From contig NZ_BLAJ01000007.1 in the NCBI RefSeq assembly GCF_009176305.1, forward strand, positions 62,001 through 126,000: DNA of 64,000 nucleotides, written 5' to 3'. The notes below the pieces were generated by a model. That model was not told where the DNA came from. It was given only the letters and a program-made list of their open reading frames with translations, and made no database searches. How positions within the stretch are numbered: position 1 is the first letter of the stretch; each line of letters begins with the position of its first letter. This DNA comes from Martinezella dioscoreae. GTDB lineage: Bacteria; Pseudomonadota; Alphaproteobacteria; Rhizobiales; Rhizobiaceae. Positions 47,816 to 56,618 of this stretch are shown here, in pieces. The position numbers and the translations under genes were made by a program.

Positions 47816-47828
47816 ATAAACGGTTTAT
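47816..47828. promoter_or_regulatory. Candidate operator upstream of the RND operon
   Basis: ATAAAC-G-GTTTAT is a perfect 13-bp palindrome about 210 bases before the adaptor start in a 316-base gap. It resembles the short AT-containing palindromes bound by TetR-type efflux repressors. No repressor gene is adjacent. Nothing else in the gap stands out. Confidence 0.35.
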
Positions 47829-47925
47829 CGGATTCGACAACAGGGAATGAACCGGCTGCGACCGAGCGCAACCGATTGTTTTTTCTGCATAGTAAAGACG
47901 CGCATAGGATGAGCGGATATGGGCC

Positions 47926-49755
47926 TTAGCCCTCCAGCTCCTCGCGCAGCATTTCGAGCTCCAGCCATTCTTCTTCCATCCTGGTCAGGCTTTCGCGCAG
48001 CTTTTCCATCTCCGCAGCAAGGCGGTTGAAGGTTGCCGGATCCTTGGAAAAGAGGTTCGGATCGGCCATTTTCTTCTCGCGAGCAGCAATCTCAGCTTCC
48101 GCCTTGGCCATTTCCTTCGGCAGGTTTTCGAGCGCGAATTTCTGCTTGTAGGAAAGCTTGCCCTTGCCCTTCGAAGCCTCGGAAGCCGACGCCGAAGCTT
48201 CGGCCGACTTCGGCTTTTCGGCCGCCTTTTCAGCCCGCCTGCGTTCCTCGATAGCGCCCTTCCGCTGGGCAAGCATGTCGGAATAGCCGCCGGCATATTC
48301 GATCCAGCGGCCGTCCGGATCTTCGGGATCGGCGGGCGCAATCGTCGAGGTCACGGTACGGTCGAGGAAATCACGATCGTGGCTGACGAGGATGACCGTG
48401 CCGGCAAAGCCGGACACGATTTCCTGCAGCAGGTCGAGCGTCTCGATATCGAGATCGTTCGTCGGTTCGTCGAGGATCAGGAGATTGGTGGGCCGCGACA
48501 GGATGCGCGCCAGCATCAGCCGGGCGCGCTCGCCGCCGGAGAGGTTCTTGATCGGCGTGCGCGCCTGTTCGGGCTGGAAGAGGAATTCCTTCATATAGCC
48601 GGTCACATGCCGCTGCTCGCCATTGACGAGCAGGTTCTCGCCGCGACCATCGGTCAGATAGTTGGCGAGCGTATCTTCCGGGTTCAGCTCCTCGCGCTTC
48701 TGGTCGAGCGTCGCGATCTCCAGATTGGTGCCGAGCTTCACCGTGCCGCTATCAGGCTCCAGCTGACCCGTCAGCATCTTCAGAAGCGTCGTCTTGCCCG
48801 CGCCGTTCGGGCCGACGAGACCGATGCAATCGCCGCGATGCACACGGATCGAAAAGGGCGCGACGATGACCCGCTCATTATAAGCCTTGGTAATCTTGTC
48901 CGCCTCGATCACCAGCTTGCCGCTTTCCTGCGCATCGGAAGCAGCCGCCTGTACGGTGCCCAAAGCACCTCTATGGCCGCGGTAGCGCGAACGCATATCC
49001 TGAAGCTCGCCGAGGCGGCGCATGTTGCGCTTGCGCCGCGCCGTCACGCCGTAGCGCAGCCAGTGCTCCTCGCGCTCGATCTGTTTGCCGAGCTTGTGCT
49101 GCTCCAGCTCCTCGGCTTCCAGCACCTGATCGCGCCAGGCCTCGAAATGGGCAAATCCCTTATCCAGCCGGCGCGAGGTGCCGCGGTCCAGCCAAACGGT
49201 CGCGGTCGACACTTTTTCAAGGAAGCGACGGTCGTGCGAGATCAGCACGAGTGCGCTGCGGCTCTTCTGCAGTTCGCCTTCCAGCCACTCGATGGTCGGC
49301 AGGTCGAGATGGTTCGTCGGCTCGTCGAGCAGCAGGATATCCGGCTCCGGCGCCAGAACACGGGCAAGCGCTGCACGGCGTGCTTCCCCGCCGGAAAGAT
49401 TCTTCGGATCCTCTTCGCCGGTCAGACCAAGATGAGAGAGCAGATAGGTGACGCGATAGGGATCATCACCAGGCCCGAGGCCGGCTTCGGCATAGGCGGC
49501 AACCGTCTTGTAACCGGCAAAATCCGGTGCCTGCTCGAGATAGCGCACGGTCGATGACGGATGACGGAAGACTTCGCCCGATTGCGCCTCGACAAGACCA
49601 GCGGCGATCTTCAGGAGCGTCGACTTGCCGGAACCATTGCGTCCGACAAGGCAGATCTTGTCACCCGGCTCCACCTGCAGGTCGGCACCGGCGAGCAATG
49701 GCGCACCGCCAAAGCTCAGGAAGATGTCGTCGAGTTTCAGAATGGGAGGGGCCAA
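47926..49755 (-). CDS. ABC-F family ATPase (Uup-like)
   Basis: A 609-residue soluble protein with two ATPase domains in one chain and no membrane segments. Domain 1: GRNGSGKST, LSGGEARRAAL, ILLLDEPTNHLD. Domain 2: GPNGAGKTT, LSGGERARLML, LLILDEPTNDLD. A charged linker lies between, and the C-terminus has a coiled-coil extension (about residues 535-609, Lys/Glu/Ala rich). The start is TTG 49755 with GGAG about 8 bases upstream. ABC-F proteins act on the ribosome; the Uup type is linked to ribosome quality control and DNA-related phenotypes. It is followed by the thiamine kinase gene upstream on the same strand (2-base gap). Confidence 0.9.
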   Translation of the reverse strand: MAPPILKLDDIFLSFGGAPLLAGADLQVEPGDKICLVGRNGSGKSTLLKIAAGLVEAQSGEVFRHPSSTVRYLEQAPDFAGYKTVAAYAEAGLGPGDDPYRVTYLLSHLGLTGEEDPKNLSGGEARRAALARVLAPEPDILLLDEPTNHLDLPTIEWLEGELQKSRSALVLISHDRRFLEKVSTATVWLDRGTSRRLDKGFAHFEAWRDQVLEAEELEQHKLGKQIEREEHWLRYGVTARRKRNMRRLGELQDMRSRYRGHRGALGTVQAAASDAQESGKLVIEADKITKAYNERVIVAPFSIRVHRGDCIGLVGPNGAGKTTLLKMLTGQLEPDSGTVKLGTNLEIATLDQKREELNPEDTLANYLTDGRGENLLVNGEQRHVTGYMKEFLFQPEQARTPIKNLSGGERARLMLARILSRPTNLLILDEPTNDLDIETLDLLQEIVSGFAGTVILVSHDRDFLDRTVTSTIAPADPEDPDGRWIEYAGGYSDMLAQRKGAIEERRRAEKAAEKPKSAEASASASEASKGKGKLSYKQKFALENLPKEMAKAEAEIAAREKKMADPNLFSKDPATFNRLAAEMEKLRESLTRMEEEWLELEMLREELEG

Positions 49756-49757
49756 GA

Positions 49758-50411
49758 TCAGACTCCGGAAAGGTCATAAGGGCGGGCAAGAACGATGGCC
49801 CTCCCGCTGCCGAGCGAGAAGCGCACGTCGCCTTCCGCCACATTGGAAATGGTGCGCGACGCGCCGAAGGGCAAATGAAAATCGTGCAAGGGGTAACGGG
49901 CATTCTCGATGAAGAGACCTGTCAGGTCGCTGAATCCGAGGACCGAAAACAGCGAGCCAGCCGGCAGCGCCAGCGTGAGTTCACCCGGCGGAAGCGGCAC
50001 CGCCTCCTCGTCACCGGAGGTCAGGAAGATATCGAAGCCCTTTTCGGCCAGATGCACGCCGTAAAGCAGGTGCTGGATCGCGTGATCCGACCGCTCGCCG
50101 CCCATGGCACCGGCAAGGATCAGCCTCGTGGCACCGCGATCGATCGCTTCCGAAACGGCGATCTCGCCATCAGTCGCTGCCTTCGCCGCCGGATAGGGTT
50201 GCCTTGGAACATTCGGAAAGGCCCCCTGCAGATCGGCAGGCGTGGAATCGAAATCGCCGACCCACAGCTCCGGCTCCGCCCCGAGCGCGAGCGCATGGCG
50301 CATGCCGCCATCGGCCGCGATGAAACGGCTGCCGGAAACCGCATCGCGCAATCGCTCCGTCAGGCGAAGCTCGCCGCCAAGCAGGATGGTGAAGGTGGTG
50401 GACTGGCTCAT
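49758..50411 (-). CDS. thiN: Thiamine pyrophosphokinase
   Basis: A 217-residue enzyme. The catalytic-domain signature is IAADGGMRHALALGAEPELWVGDFDS, split across helix and loop, followed by KAATDGEIAVSEAI and GAMGGERSDHAIQHLL; a small C-terminal beta domain binds thiamine. It transfers pyrophosphate from ATP to thiamine, making TPP. It lies 2 bases before the ABC-F gene on the same strand, so they form one unit. It fits with the TPP-controlled thiamine importer encoded 2.5 kb to the right. Confidence 0.9.
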   Translation of the reverse strand: MSQSTTFTILLGGELRLTERLRDAVSGSRFIAADGGMRHALALGAEPELWVGDFDSTPADLQGAFPNVPRQPYPAAKAATDGEIAVSEAIDRGATRLILAGAMGGERSDHAIQHLLYGVHLAEKGFDIFLTSGDEEAVPLPPGELTLALPAGSLFSVLGFSDLTGLFIENARYPLHDFHLPFGASRTISNVAEGDVRFSLGSGRAIVLARPYDLSGV

Positions 50412-50483
50412 GAGGCAAGCCCATAGCGCAAAGTCGTATCCCTAGGGAAGAGCGCCATGCTCAAGAACAACCGCGACAACCGC

Positions 50484-51011
50484 TCAGTCGTCCGTTTCCT
50501 TGATGCGCGCCTGGAAAACCCGCTCGTAGCCGCTGACGTAGCGGTCGAACAGCAGCGAGAAATTCTCGATTTCCTCCGGCGTCCAATCGGCGAAGATGCT
50601 GCCGATGACGGAATATTTCTGCGCCTGGATCTCCGACAGCAATCGCTGCCCGAGCGCGGTCAACACCACCACGATGCGCCGCGCATCCGCCTGCGACGCC
50701 TTGCGTCGCAACACGCCGCGCGTCACCATGTCGGCAACGATGCGGCTCGCCCGCGACGGATCGATCCGCAGCATCTCGGCAATCGTGCCGACGGTGACTT
50801 CGCCCGTCTCTTCCGCCCGCCGCACAACATCGAGCACGTCAAGATGAGACAGCTCGAGTCCCGGCGCGACGCTCTGAATGGCAAGCCTGCCGATCATGCG
50901 GCGACCTGTCAGTAGGCGCATGCGCGTCATCGCATGGCCGATACGCAGGAGATTCTCGTCGTCGGTCAGAGCCTGGGCTTCAATTTCACGTGTATTCGTC
51001 GCAGATGTCAT
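50484..51011 (-). CDS. MarR-family transcriptional regulator
   Basis: A 175-residue winged-helix regulator. The HTH and wing are in VGTIAEMLRIDPSRASRIVADMVTRG and LRRKASQADARRIVVVLT. It is divergent from an MFS drug exporter with a 166-base spacer that contains a good promoter and a candidate operator, so it most likely represses the exporter and itself. The ligand is unknown. Confidence 0.88.
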   Translation of the reverse strand: MTSATNTREIEAQALTDDENLLRIGHAMTRMRLLTGRRMIGRLAIQSVAPGLELSHLDVLDVVRRAEETGEVTVGTIAEMLRIDPSRASRIVADMVTRGVLRRKASQADARRIVVVLTALGQRLLSEIQAQKYSVIGSIFADWTPEEIENFSLLFDRYVSGYERVFQARIKETDD

Positions 51012-51070
51012 CTTTCCACCATATCAGAGGCGGTAAAGAAATAAAACATGCAAACAGCATTCACCTGTTG

Positions 51071-51102
51071 TTGACATTTATATGCTAATGGCACATATAT
51101 CT
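51071..51102 (+). promoter_or_regulatory. Promoter and candidate MarR operator for the MFS exporter
   Basis: TTGACA (51071-51076), a 17-base spacer and CATATA (51094-51099) form a near-consensus promoter pointing at the exporter. The inverted pair ATATG (51080-51084) and CATAT (51094-51098) sits within it, so a MarR dimer bound there would block RNA polymerase. Confidence 0.65.
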
Positions 51103-51177
51103 CAACTGTGAAAACCGGGCGTCCCGCGCATTCGATCGACCGCGCAACGTTTCGGCCAAGTTCGGATTTCCTGCCCC

Positions 51178-52713
51178 ATGGACATGCAGACAAGCTTCAC
51201 GCCGCTCGTGGCGGATCATAAGCGGCGGCTTATTCTTTTCCTGTTTCTGATGACCGCCATGTTCATGGCAACTCTGGATAACCAGATCGTCTCGACGGCA
51301 CTGCCGACGATCGTCGGCGAATTCGGGCATCTGGAGCGCTTCGGCTGGATCGGATCAGCCTATCTTCTTTCGCTCTCCGCCGTCATGCCCGTCTACGGCA
51401 AGCTCGGCGATCTCTTCGGCCGCAAATATGTGATGATGACGGCGATCGCGATCTTCACGATCGGCTCCGCCGTCTGCGGCCTGGCCGTCTCGATGGATAC
51501 GCTGATCGCCGCCCGCGTCCTTCAAGGCTTCGGCGGCGGCGGCATCATGGTCTCGATCTTCGCTGTCAACGCCGATCTTTTCGAGCCGCGGGAACGCGCT
51601 CGCTACCAGAGTTACTCGAGCCTGGTGCTCATGGCTTCCGGCGCCATCGGCCCGGTTCTCGGCGGCACGATGAGCGATCTCTTCGGCTGGCGTTCGATCT
51701 TCCTCGTCAACGTCCCGATCGGCTTTATCGTGCTGGCCGGCCTTGCTACCATGCTTCCCTATCGCAAACCGGCCCGACGCCCGAAGATCGACTATGCCGG
51801 CGCAATCGTTCTTGCGCTGACGACGACGAGCATCGTGCTTGCCGCCGACGGCAGCGAACTCTTCGGATCTCTGCTGTCGCCGCAGTGCCTCGGTATCATC
51901 GCCTTCGGCGTGATCTGCGCTATCGCCTGGGTCTTCATCGAGCGTCGCGCACCGGAGCCCATCGTGCCGATGACGTTGTTCCGTAACCCGACATTCGGCC
52001 TTCTGCTGATCATTTCGATCACAAGCGGCGCCGTGGCCATCGGCATGGTCAACTATTTTGCGCTCTTCCTGCAGACGACGACGGGCCTTTCGCCATCGAT
52101 GGCCGGGCTGCTGTTCATTCTCCTGACCGGCGGCATCGTCTGCGGCTCACTATCGGCCGGCCGGCTAATTGCCGCGAGAGGGCGCTACAAGCCCTTCGCC
52201 GTCGCGAGTGCTGCCTGCAGCGCCATCGCGTTCGGCTCACTTGCCTTCCTGCCTGCCGGTACGCCCATCGTCATCATCGGCGGCCTGATGCTGCTGCACG
52301 GCATCGGCATCGGCCTTGCGCAGCAGGTGCCCGTCATCGGCGTGCAGAATGCAGCGGCTTCCCGTGACGTCGGCGCGGCAACGGGTGCCGTCACGCTCTC
52401 GCGCATGGGCGGCGCCTCCATCGCCATCTCCATCTACGGCGCCATCATCGCCGCCAAACTCGGCAATGTTGGTATCTCCATATCAGGCGTATCCGATATC
52501 GAGCAGCTGACGCCGAAGATGATGGCGGCTTTGCCGGAAGCAACCCGCGAGGCGGTCGCCAATGCCTATGCGAGCGCCTTCAGCCCGCTGTTCGTGACCG
52601 CCGCCGGCATCTGCCTTCTCGGCCTTTTGACCGCGCTGATGCTGAAGAACGTGCAGCTTCCGGGGGCGACGAAGAAATTCGAAAGCCCGGCGGTCGCGGA
52701 GGCTGCCGAGTAA
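51178..52713 (+). CDS. MFS drug exporter, DHA2 family (EmrB/QacA type, 14 TM)
   Basis: A 511-residue proton-driven transporter with about 14 hydrophobic helices. Motif ATLDNQIVSTALPTIVGEF opens helix 1 and YGKLGDLFGRKYVM lies in the first cytoplasmic loop. It has no adaptor gene (EmrA-like) beside it, so it resembles the single-component QacA branch. The ribosome site is weak; the ATG two codons later could also serve. It would expel toxic cationic or lipophilic compounds and is probably repressed by the divergent MarR protein. Confidence 0.88.
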   Translation: MDMQTSFTPLVADHKRRLILFLFLMTAMFMATLDNQIVSTALPTIVGEFGHLERFGWIGSAYLLSLSAVMPVYGKLGDLFGRKYVMMTAIAIFTIGSAVCGLAVSMDTLIAARVLQGFGGGGIMVSIFAVNADLFEPRERARYQSYSSLVLMASGAIGPVLGGTMSDLFGWRSIFLVNVPIGFIVLAGLATMLPYRKPARRPKIDYAGAIVLALTTTSIVLAADGSELFGSLLSPQCLGIIAFGVICAIAWVFIERRAPEPIVPMTLFRNPTFGLLLIISITSGAVAIGMVNYFALFLQTTTGLSPSMAGLLFILLTGGIVCGSLSAGRLIAARGRYKPFAVASAACSAIAFGSLAFLPAGTPIVIIGGLMLLHGIGIGLAQQVPVIGVQNAAASRDVGAATGAVTLSRMGGASIAISIYGAIIAAKLGNVGISISGVSDIEQLTPKMMAALPEATREAVANAYASAFSPLFVTAAGICLLGLLTALMLKNVQLPGATKKFESPAVAEAAE

Positions 52714-52750
52714 ATCCTCCATGCTGCAATCGGCAAGGGCATCATTTCCC

Positions 52751-52779
52751 TTGTCATCCCTTCGTCACAAGGCTAAATC
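52751..52779 (+). promoter_or_regulatory. Promoter of the thiamine transporter operon
   Basis: TTGTCA (52751-52756) and TAAATC (52774-52779) are separated by 17 bases, and transcription would begin just before the TPP riboswitch. Confidence 0.7.
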
Positions 52780-52793
52780 TGCCGACGCTCTAA

Positions 52794-52884
52794 CGGGGTG
52801 CCTTATGTCCTTCGGACATTTCGGCTGAGAGGCTTTCACCGGCCAACCCGCGGAACCTGATCCGGCTAACACCGGCGGAGGGAT
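52794..52884 (+). ncRNA. TPP riboswitch (THI element)
   Basis: Conserved blocks are present in order: GGGGTGC (52795-52801), a variable hairpin ATGTCC-TTC-GGACAT, GGCTGAGAGG (CTGAGA at 52825-52830), ACCTGATCCGG (from 52855), TAACACCGGCG, and GGAGGGA. This is the standard thiamine pyrophosphate aptamer. It lies 66 bases before the thiB start. Confidence 0.95.
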
Positions 52885-52904
52885 TAGACGCGTGACGAAA
52901 TCAT

Positions 52905-52947
52905 AGCGCCCTTTTCCCCTTCAAGACGAAACCAAAAAGGAGGCGCT
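52905..52947 (+). promoter_or_regulatory. Ribosome-site-sequestering hairpin, expression platform of the TPP riboswitch
   Basis: AGCGCC (52905-52910) pairs with GGCGCT (52942-52947), and the CCTTTT-type stretch between can pair with AAAAGG (52935-52940). The stem buries the thiB ribosome site AAGGAGG (52937-52943). When TPP binds the aptamer, this hairpin would prevent thiB translation. Confidence 0.65.
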
Positions 52948-52950
52948 GTC

Positions 52951-53979
52951 ATGCAACACCGTTCGCTATTGTCATTCTTCGCAGGCCTGGCCTTTGCCGC
53001 CGGAACGTCGTTTTTTGCTGCCCAGACGGCCGAAGCAGCCGACAAGACGCTGACCATCTACACCTATGAAAGCTTCACCGCCGACTGGGGGCCGGGCGCC
53101 AAGGTCAAGGCCGCTTTCGAGAAGACCTGCGGCTGCACGGTCAATTATGTCGCCGTCACCGATGGCGTGGCGCTTCTCTCCCGCCTGAAGCTGGAAGGGA
53201 CGGGCACCAAGGCCGATGTCGTTCTCGGCCTCGATACCAATCTCATCGATGAAGCGAAGGATACCGGCCTCTTCGATGCCAGCGGCGTCGACACCTCGGC
53301 CCTCAAGGTTCCCGGCGGTTTCAAGGACGATGTTTTCGTGCCCTACGACTACGGCCATTTCGCCGTGATCTATGACAGCCAGACGGTCAAGAATCCCCCC
53401 AAGAGCATGAAGGATCTCGTCGAAGGCGATCCCAATCAGAAGATCGTCATCGAGGACCCGCGCACCTCGACGCCGGGTCTCGGTCTGCTGCTCTGGGTCA
53501 AGTCGATCTACGGCGACAAGGCCGCCGATGCCTGGACAAAGCTCAAGGGCCGCATCCTGACTGTCACCCCCGGCTGGTCGGAAGCCTATGACCTCTTCAC
53601 AAAGGGCGAAGCGCCGATGGTGCTCTCCTATACGACGTCGCCTGCCTATCATATGATAGAGGACAAGACCGACCGCTATCAGGCAGCCGACTTCTCGGAA
53701 GGGCATTACATCCAGATCGAGGTCGCCGGCCTCATCAAGTCCTCGCCGAACAAGGAGCTTGCGCGCGACTTCCTCAAATTCATGATCTCCACGGGCTTCC
53801 AGGACATCATCCCGACAAGCAATTGGATGATGCCGGTTTCAGCCACTTCGGAGCCGCTGCCGGACGCCTTCGACAAGCTCGTGGTGCCCTCGAAGACCTT
53901 CCTGATGAGCCCCGCCGATGTCGACAAGAACCGCAAGGCCTGGATCGACGAATGGCTGGCCGCCACCAGCGGCAACTGA
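52951..53979 (+). CDS. thiB: Thiamine ABC transporter periplasmic binding protein ThiB
   Basis: A 342-residue protein with a Sec signal peptide ending at AEA-A. Features of the thiamine-binding family include TIYTYESFTADWGPG near the N-terminus, LGLDTNLIDEA, VPYDYGHFAVIYD, LLLWVKSIYGDKAADAW and LSYTTSPAYH. AAGGAGG stands 7 bases before the ATG. It captures thiamine, and probably its phosphates, in the periplasm. It is the first gene of thiBPQ under the TPP riboswitch. Confidence 0.92.
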   Translation: MQHRSLLSFFAGLAFAAGTSFFAAQTAEAADKTLTIYTYESFTADWGPGAKVKAAFEKTCGCTVNYVAVTDGVALLSRLKLEGTGTKADVVLGLDTNLIDEAKDTGLFDASGVDTSALKVPGGFKDDVFVPYDYGHFAVIYDSQTVKNPPKSMKDLVEGDPNQKIVIEDPRTSTPGLGLLLWVKSIYGDKAADAWTKLKGRILTVTPGWSEAYDLFTKGEAPMVLSYTTSPAYHMIEDKTDRYQAADFSEGHYIQIEVAGLIKSSPNKELARDFLKFMISTGFQDIIPTSNWMMPVSATSEPLPDAFDKLVVPSKTFLMSPADVDKNRKAWIDEWLAATSGN

Positions 53980-53983
53980 TGCC

Positions 53984-55627
53984 TTGACGACACTCACGGC
54001 ACCAGAGCGAAGACGCGCCATTTCCGGCGGGGCAGTCAGCCTCGCCGGCATCGTGCTCTTCGTCGGGATCGCCGTGCTCATTCTGCTCGCCGCCGGCATC
54101 GACTCCGGCGGTACCAATCCCCTGGCAGATCCCTACTTGCTGCGCGTCCTGCGCTTCACTCTGCTGCAGGCGGTACTCTCGACGCTGCTTTCCGTTGTGC
54201 TCGCCATTCCGGTCGCGCGCGCATTGGCGCGCCAGCCGCGCTTTCCCGGCCGCCTTTGGCTCATCCGGTTGATGGCCGTGCCGATGGGCCTGCCCGTACT
54301 GATCGGCGCGCTCGGCCTGCTCGGCATATGGGGCCGGCAAGGTCTGCTCAATCAGGCCCTCGCAACTCTCGGCCTGTCGCATCCTATCAGCATCTACGGT
54401 CTTGCCGGCATCCTGCTTGCGCATGTCTTCTTCAACATGCCGCTCGCCAGCAGGCTGATGCTTGCCGGGCTGGAACGTGTTCCTGCGGAATATTGGCTTG
54501 TGGCCGGCGGACTCGGCATGCGGTCCGCCTCGGTCTTCCGCTTCATCGAATGGCCCATCCTGCGTGGCCTCATTCCCGGCATCGCCGGGCTGATCTTCAT
54601 GCTCTGCGCCACTAGCTTCACACTGGTCCTGATCCTCGGCGGCGGTCCGGCTGCGACAACGCTTGAAGTGGCGATCTACCAAGCGCTGCGCTTCGATTTC
54701 GATCCCGGCCGCGCCGTCATGCTGTCGCTTCTGCAAATCGTCGTCACTCTCGTCATCCTCGGCGCCATGACATTGTTTCGTGCCCCTGACGATCATGGCC
54801 TCACCAGCGGCCGCGCCCCGCGGCGCATCGATGGGCAGGCGCCTGCCCGTCGATGGATCGATGCCGCTGTGTTGTCGGCGGCCACGCTCTTTCTCGGCCT
54901 GCCGCTCGCCTCGGTCGTCGTTACCGGCGTTGAGGCGAACCTCTTCAGGCTCGCCGGCCAGCCGATCTTTCTGCAGGCGGCTGCCACCAGCCTGGCGATT
55001 GCGCTCGTCGCCGGGCTCCTGGCCGTCCTGACATCCTTTGGGATCATCCGAGCCCGAACGGTGATATCGGCGGATCGCCGCAAGACCTTCGGCCTCCGCG
55101 GCCTGGCAATCGTGCTGAGCGGAAGCTCTTCCCTCATCCTGCTGGTCCCACCCATCGTGCTGGCGACCGGCTGGTTTCTGGCACTCCGGCCCTTGGGCGA
55201 CCCGAGCAGCTTTGCGGCCATTCTGATCGTCGTCATCAACGCGCTGATGGCGCTGCCCTTCGTCATCCGTGTCATCGAGCCAGCCTATGCGGTCCATGTC
55301 CGTCGCACCGAACGTCTGGCGGCAAGCCTCGGCCTTCACGGCATTTCCCGCCTTCGCCTCATCGATTGGCCCGGCCTGCGCAAGCCGCTCTTCACGGCAC
55401 TTTCCTTCGCCATGGCGCTGTCGCTCGGCGATCTTGGCGCGGTTGCCCTCTTCGGCTCGGACAGCCTGATGACCTTGCCCTGGCTGGTCTATAGCAAGCT
55501 CGGCAGCTACCGCACCAATGATGCCGATGGATATGCCTTGATCCTTGGCCTGGTATGTCTTCTCCTGACCATTGCCGGCACGGCCGGCCAGGGTGCACGC
55601 GATGACGAAAGCAGACGACATGGCTGA
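53984..55627 (+). CDS. thiP: Thiamine ABC transporter permease ThiP
   Basis: A 547-residue permease with two fused permease halves, each with its own EAA-like loop (LVAGGLGMRSASVFRFIEWP in the first, RLAASLGLHGISRLRLIDWP in the second), as expected for ThiP. I choose the TTG at 53984, just after the thiB stop at 53979; the frame continues into thiB, where a start at 53918 would overlap 62 bases and is unlikely. It carries thiamine across the inner membrane. Confidence 0.88.
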   Translation: MTTLTAPERRRAISGGAVSLAGIVLFVGIAVLILLAAGIDSGGTNPLADPYLLRVLRFTLLQAVLSTLLSVVLAIPVARALARQPRFPGRLWLIRLMAVPMGLPVLIGALGLLGIWGRQGLLNQALATLGLSHPISIYGLAGILLAHVFFNMPLASRLMLAGLERVPAEYWLVAGGLGMRSASVFRFIEWPILRGLIPGIAGLIFMLCATSFTLVLILGGGPAATTLEVAIYQALRFDFDPGRAVMLSLLQIVVTLVILGAMTLFRAPDDHGLTSGRAPRRIDGQAPARRWIDAAVLSAATLFLGLPLASVVVTGVEANLFRLAGQPIFLQAAATSLAIALVAGLLAVLTSFGIIRARTVISADRRKTFGLRGLAIVLSGSSSLILLVPPIVLATGWFLALRPLGDPSSFAAILIVVINALMALPFVIRVIEPAYAVHVRRTERLAASLGLHGISRLRLIDWPGLRKPLFTALSFAMALSLGDLGAVALFGSDSLMTLPWLVYSKLGSYRTNDADGYALILGLVCLLLTIAGTAGQGARDDESRRHG

Positions 55628-55658
55628 CGGCCGCGACATGAAGGAACAGGGCATTGCC

Positions 55659-56348
55659 ATGGCCGGTGTCGAGCTGCGCCTCGGCACCCATGATTTCCGC
55701 TTCGACTGTGATTTGCCACAGGGCAAGATCATCGCCGTCGCCGGCCCGTCGGGATCAGGAAAATCGACCTTCCTCAATTTGCTAGCCGGCTTCGAACCGC
55801 CGGATCGAGGCCGCGTTCTGCTTGCCGGACAGGACGTAACCGGCCTGCATCCCGCTGAACGGCCCGTGTCGCTCGTCTTCCAGGACAACAACCTCTTTGC
55901 TCATCTCGACCTCTTCACCAATATCGGTCTCGGCATCAGCCCATCGCTGAGGCTCTCGGCGCAGGACCGGCAAAGGGTTTCGCAAGCCCTGGCGCGCGTC
56001 GGCTTGCCCGGCTTCGAGACGCGCAAGCCGGGGACACTCTCCGGCGGCGAACGCCAGCGCGCCGCCTTCGCGCGGGCGCTCGTGCGCGACAAGCCGATCC
56101 TTTTGCTCGACGAACCCTTCGCCGCCCTCGATCCCGGCCTGCGCTCCGGCATGGTCGAACTCCTGAAAACCCTGCATCGCGAAACCGGCAATACGGTGCT
56201 GATCGTCTCGCATGATCCGGCCGAAGTGCGGCGCCTTGCCGACCACGCCGTCTTCATCGATGGCGGCGCCATCAAGCTCGCCGCTCCCATCGGGACCTTC
56301 CTGAAGACGGACGGCATTCCGGCACTGACCACATTTCTGCAACATTGA
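55659..56348 (+). CDS. thiQ: Thiamine ABC transporter ATP-binding protein ThiQ
   Basis: A 229-residue ATPase. Walker A is AGPSGSGKST, the Q-loop is VFQDNNLFAHL (typical ThiQ), the signature LSGGERQRAAF and Walker B ILLLDEPFAALD are intact, and the H-loop is in IVSHDPAEV. The frame is open upstream with ATGs at 55602, 55620 and 55638; the first two overlap thiP. I prefer 55659 because the product then matches the family N-terminus and length (E. coli ThiQ 232). It powers ThiP. Confidence 0.88.
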   Translation: MAGVELRLGTHDFRFDCDLPQGKIIAVAGPSGSGKSTFLNLLAGFEPPDRGRVLLAGQDVTGLHPAERPVSLVFQDNNLFAHLDLFTNIGLGISPSLRLSAQDRQRVSQALARVGLPGFETRKPGTLSGGERQRAAFARALVRDKPILLLDEPFAALDPGLRSGMVELLKTLHRETGNTVLIVSHDPAEVRRLADHAVFIDGGAIKLAAPIGTFLKTDGIPALTTFLQH

Positions 56349-56618
56349 TTGCGTCGCAGCATCTTGCCGCCGGTTTTGCCTTAATTTCGTCGCGGCAAGC
56401 GGCTGAAAGTCCTGGGGAATGCTTGCTAAAATACAACGCCGCCACATTTAAACGGAGTCTCGCTATGCAACCGGTGCCAAAATCGGCTACAGCAAGGGGT
56501 GGAGACCGTCCGGGTAAATGCGGATCGATGGGGGCGGAAGTAACCTTTGTCGGCGCACGACGATGATCGGCCCGGTAAGGATCAACCGGATTTGGCGCCG
56601 AGCCGGCATGACAGCGAA

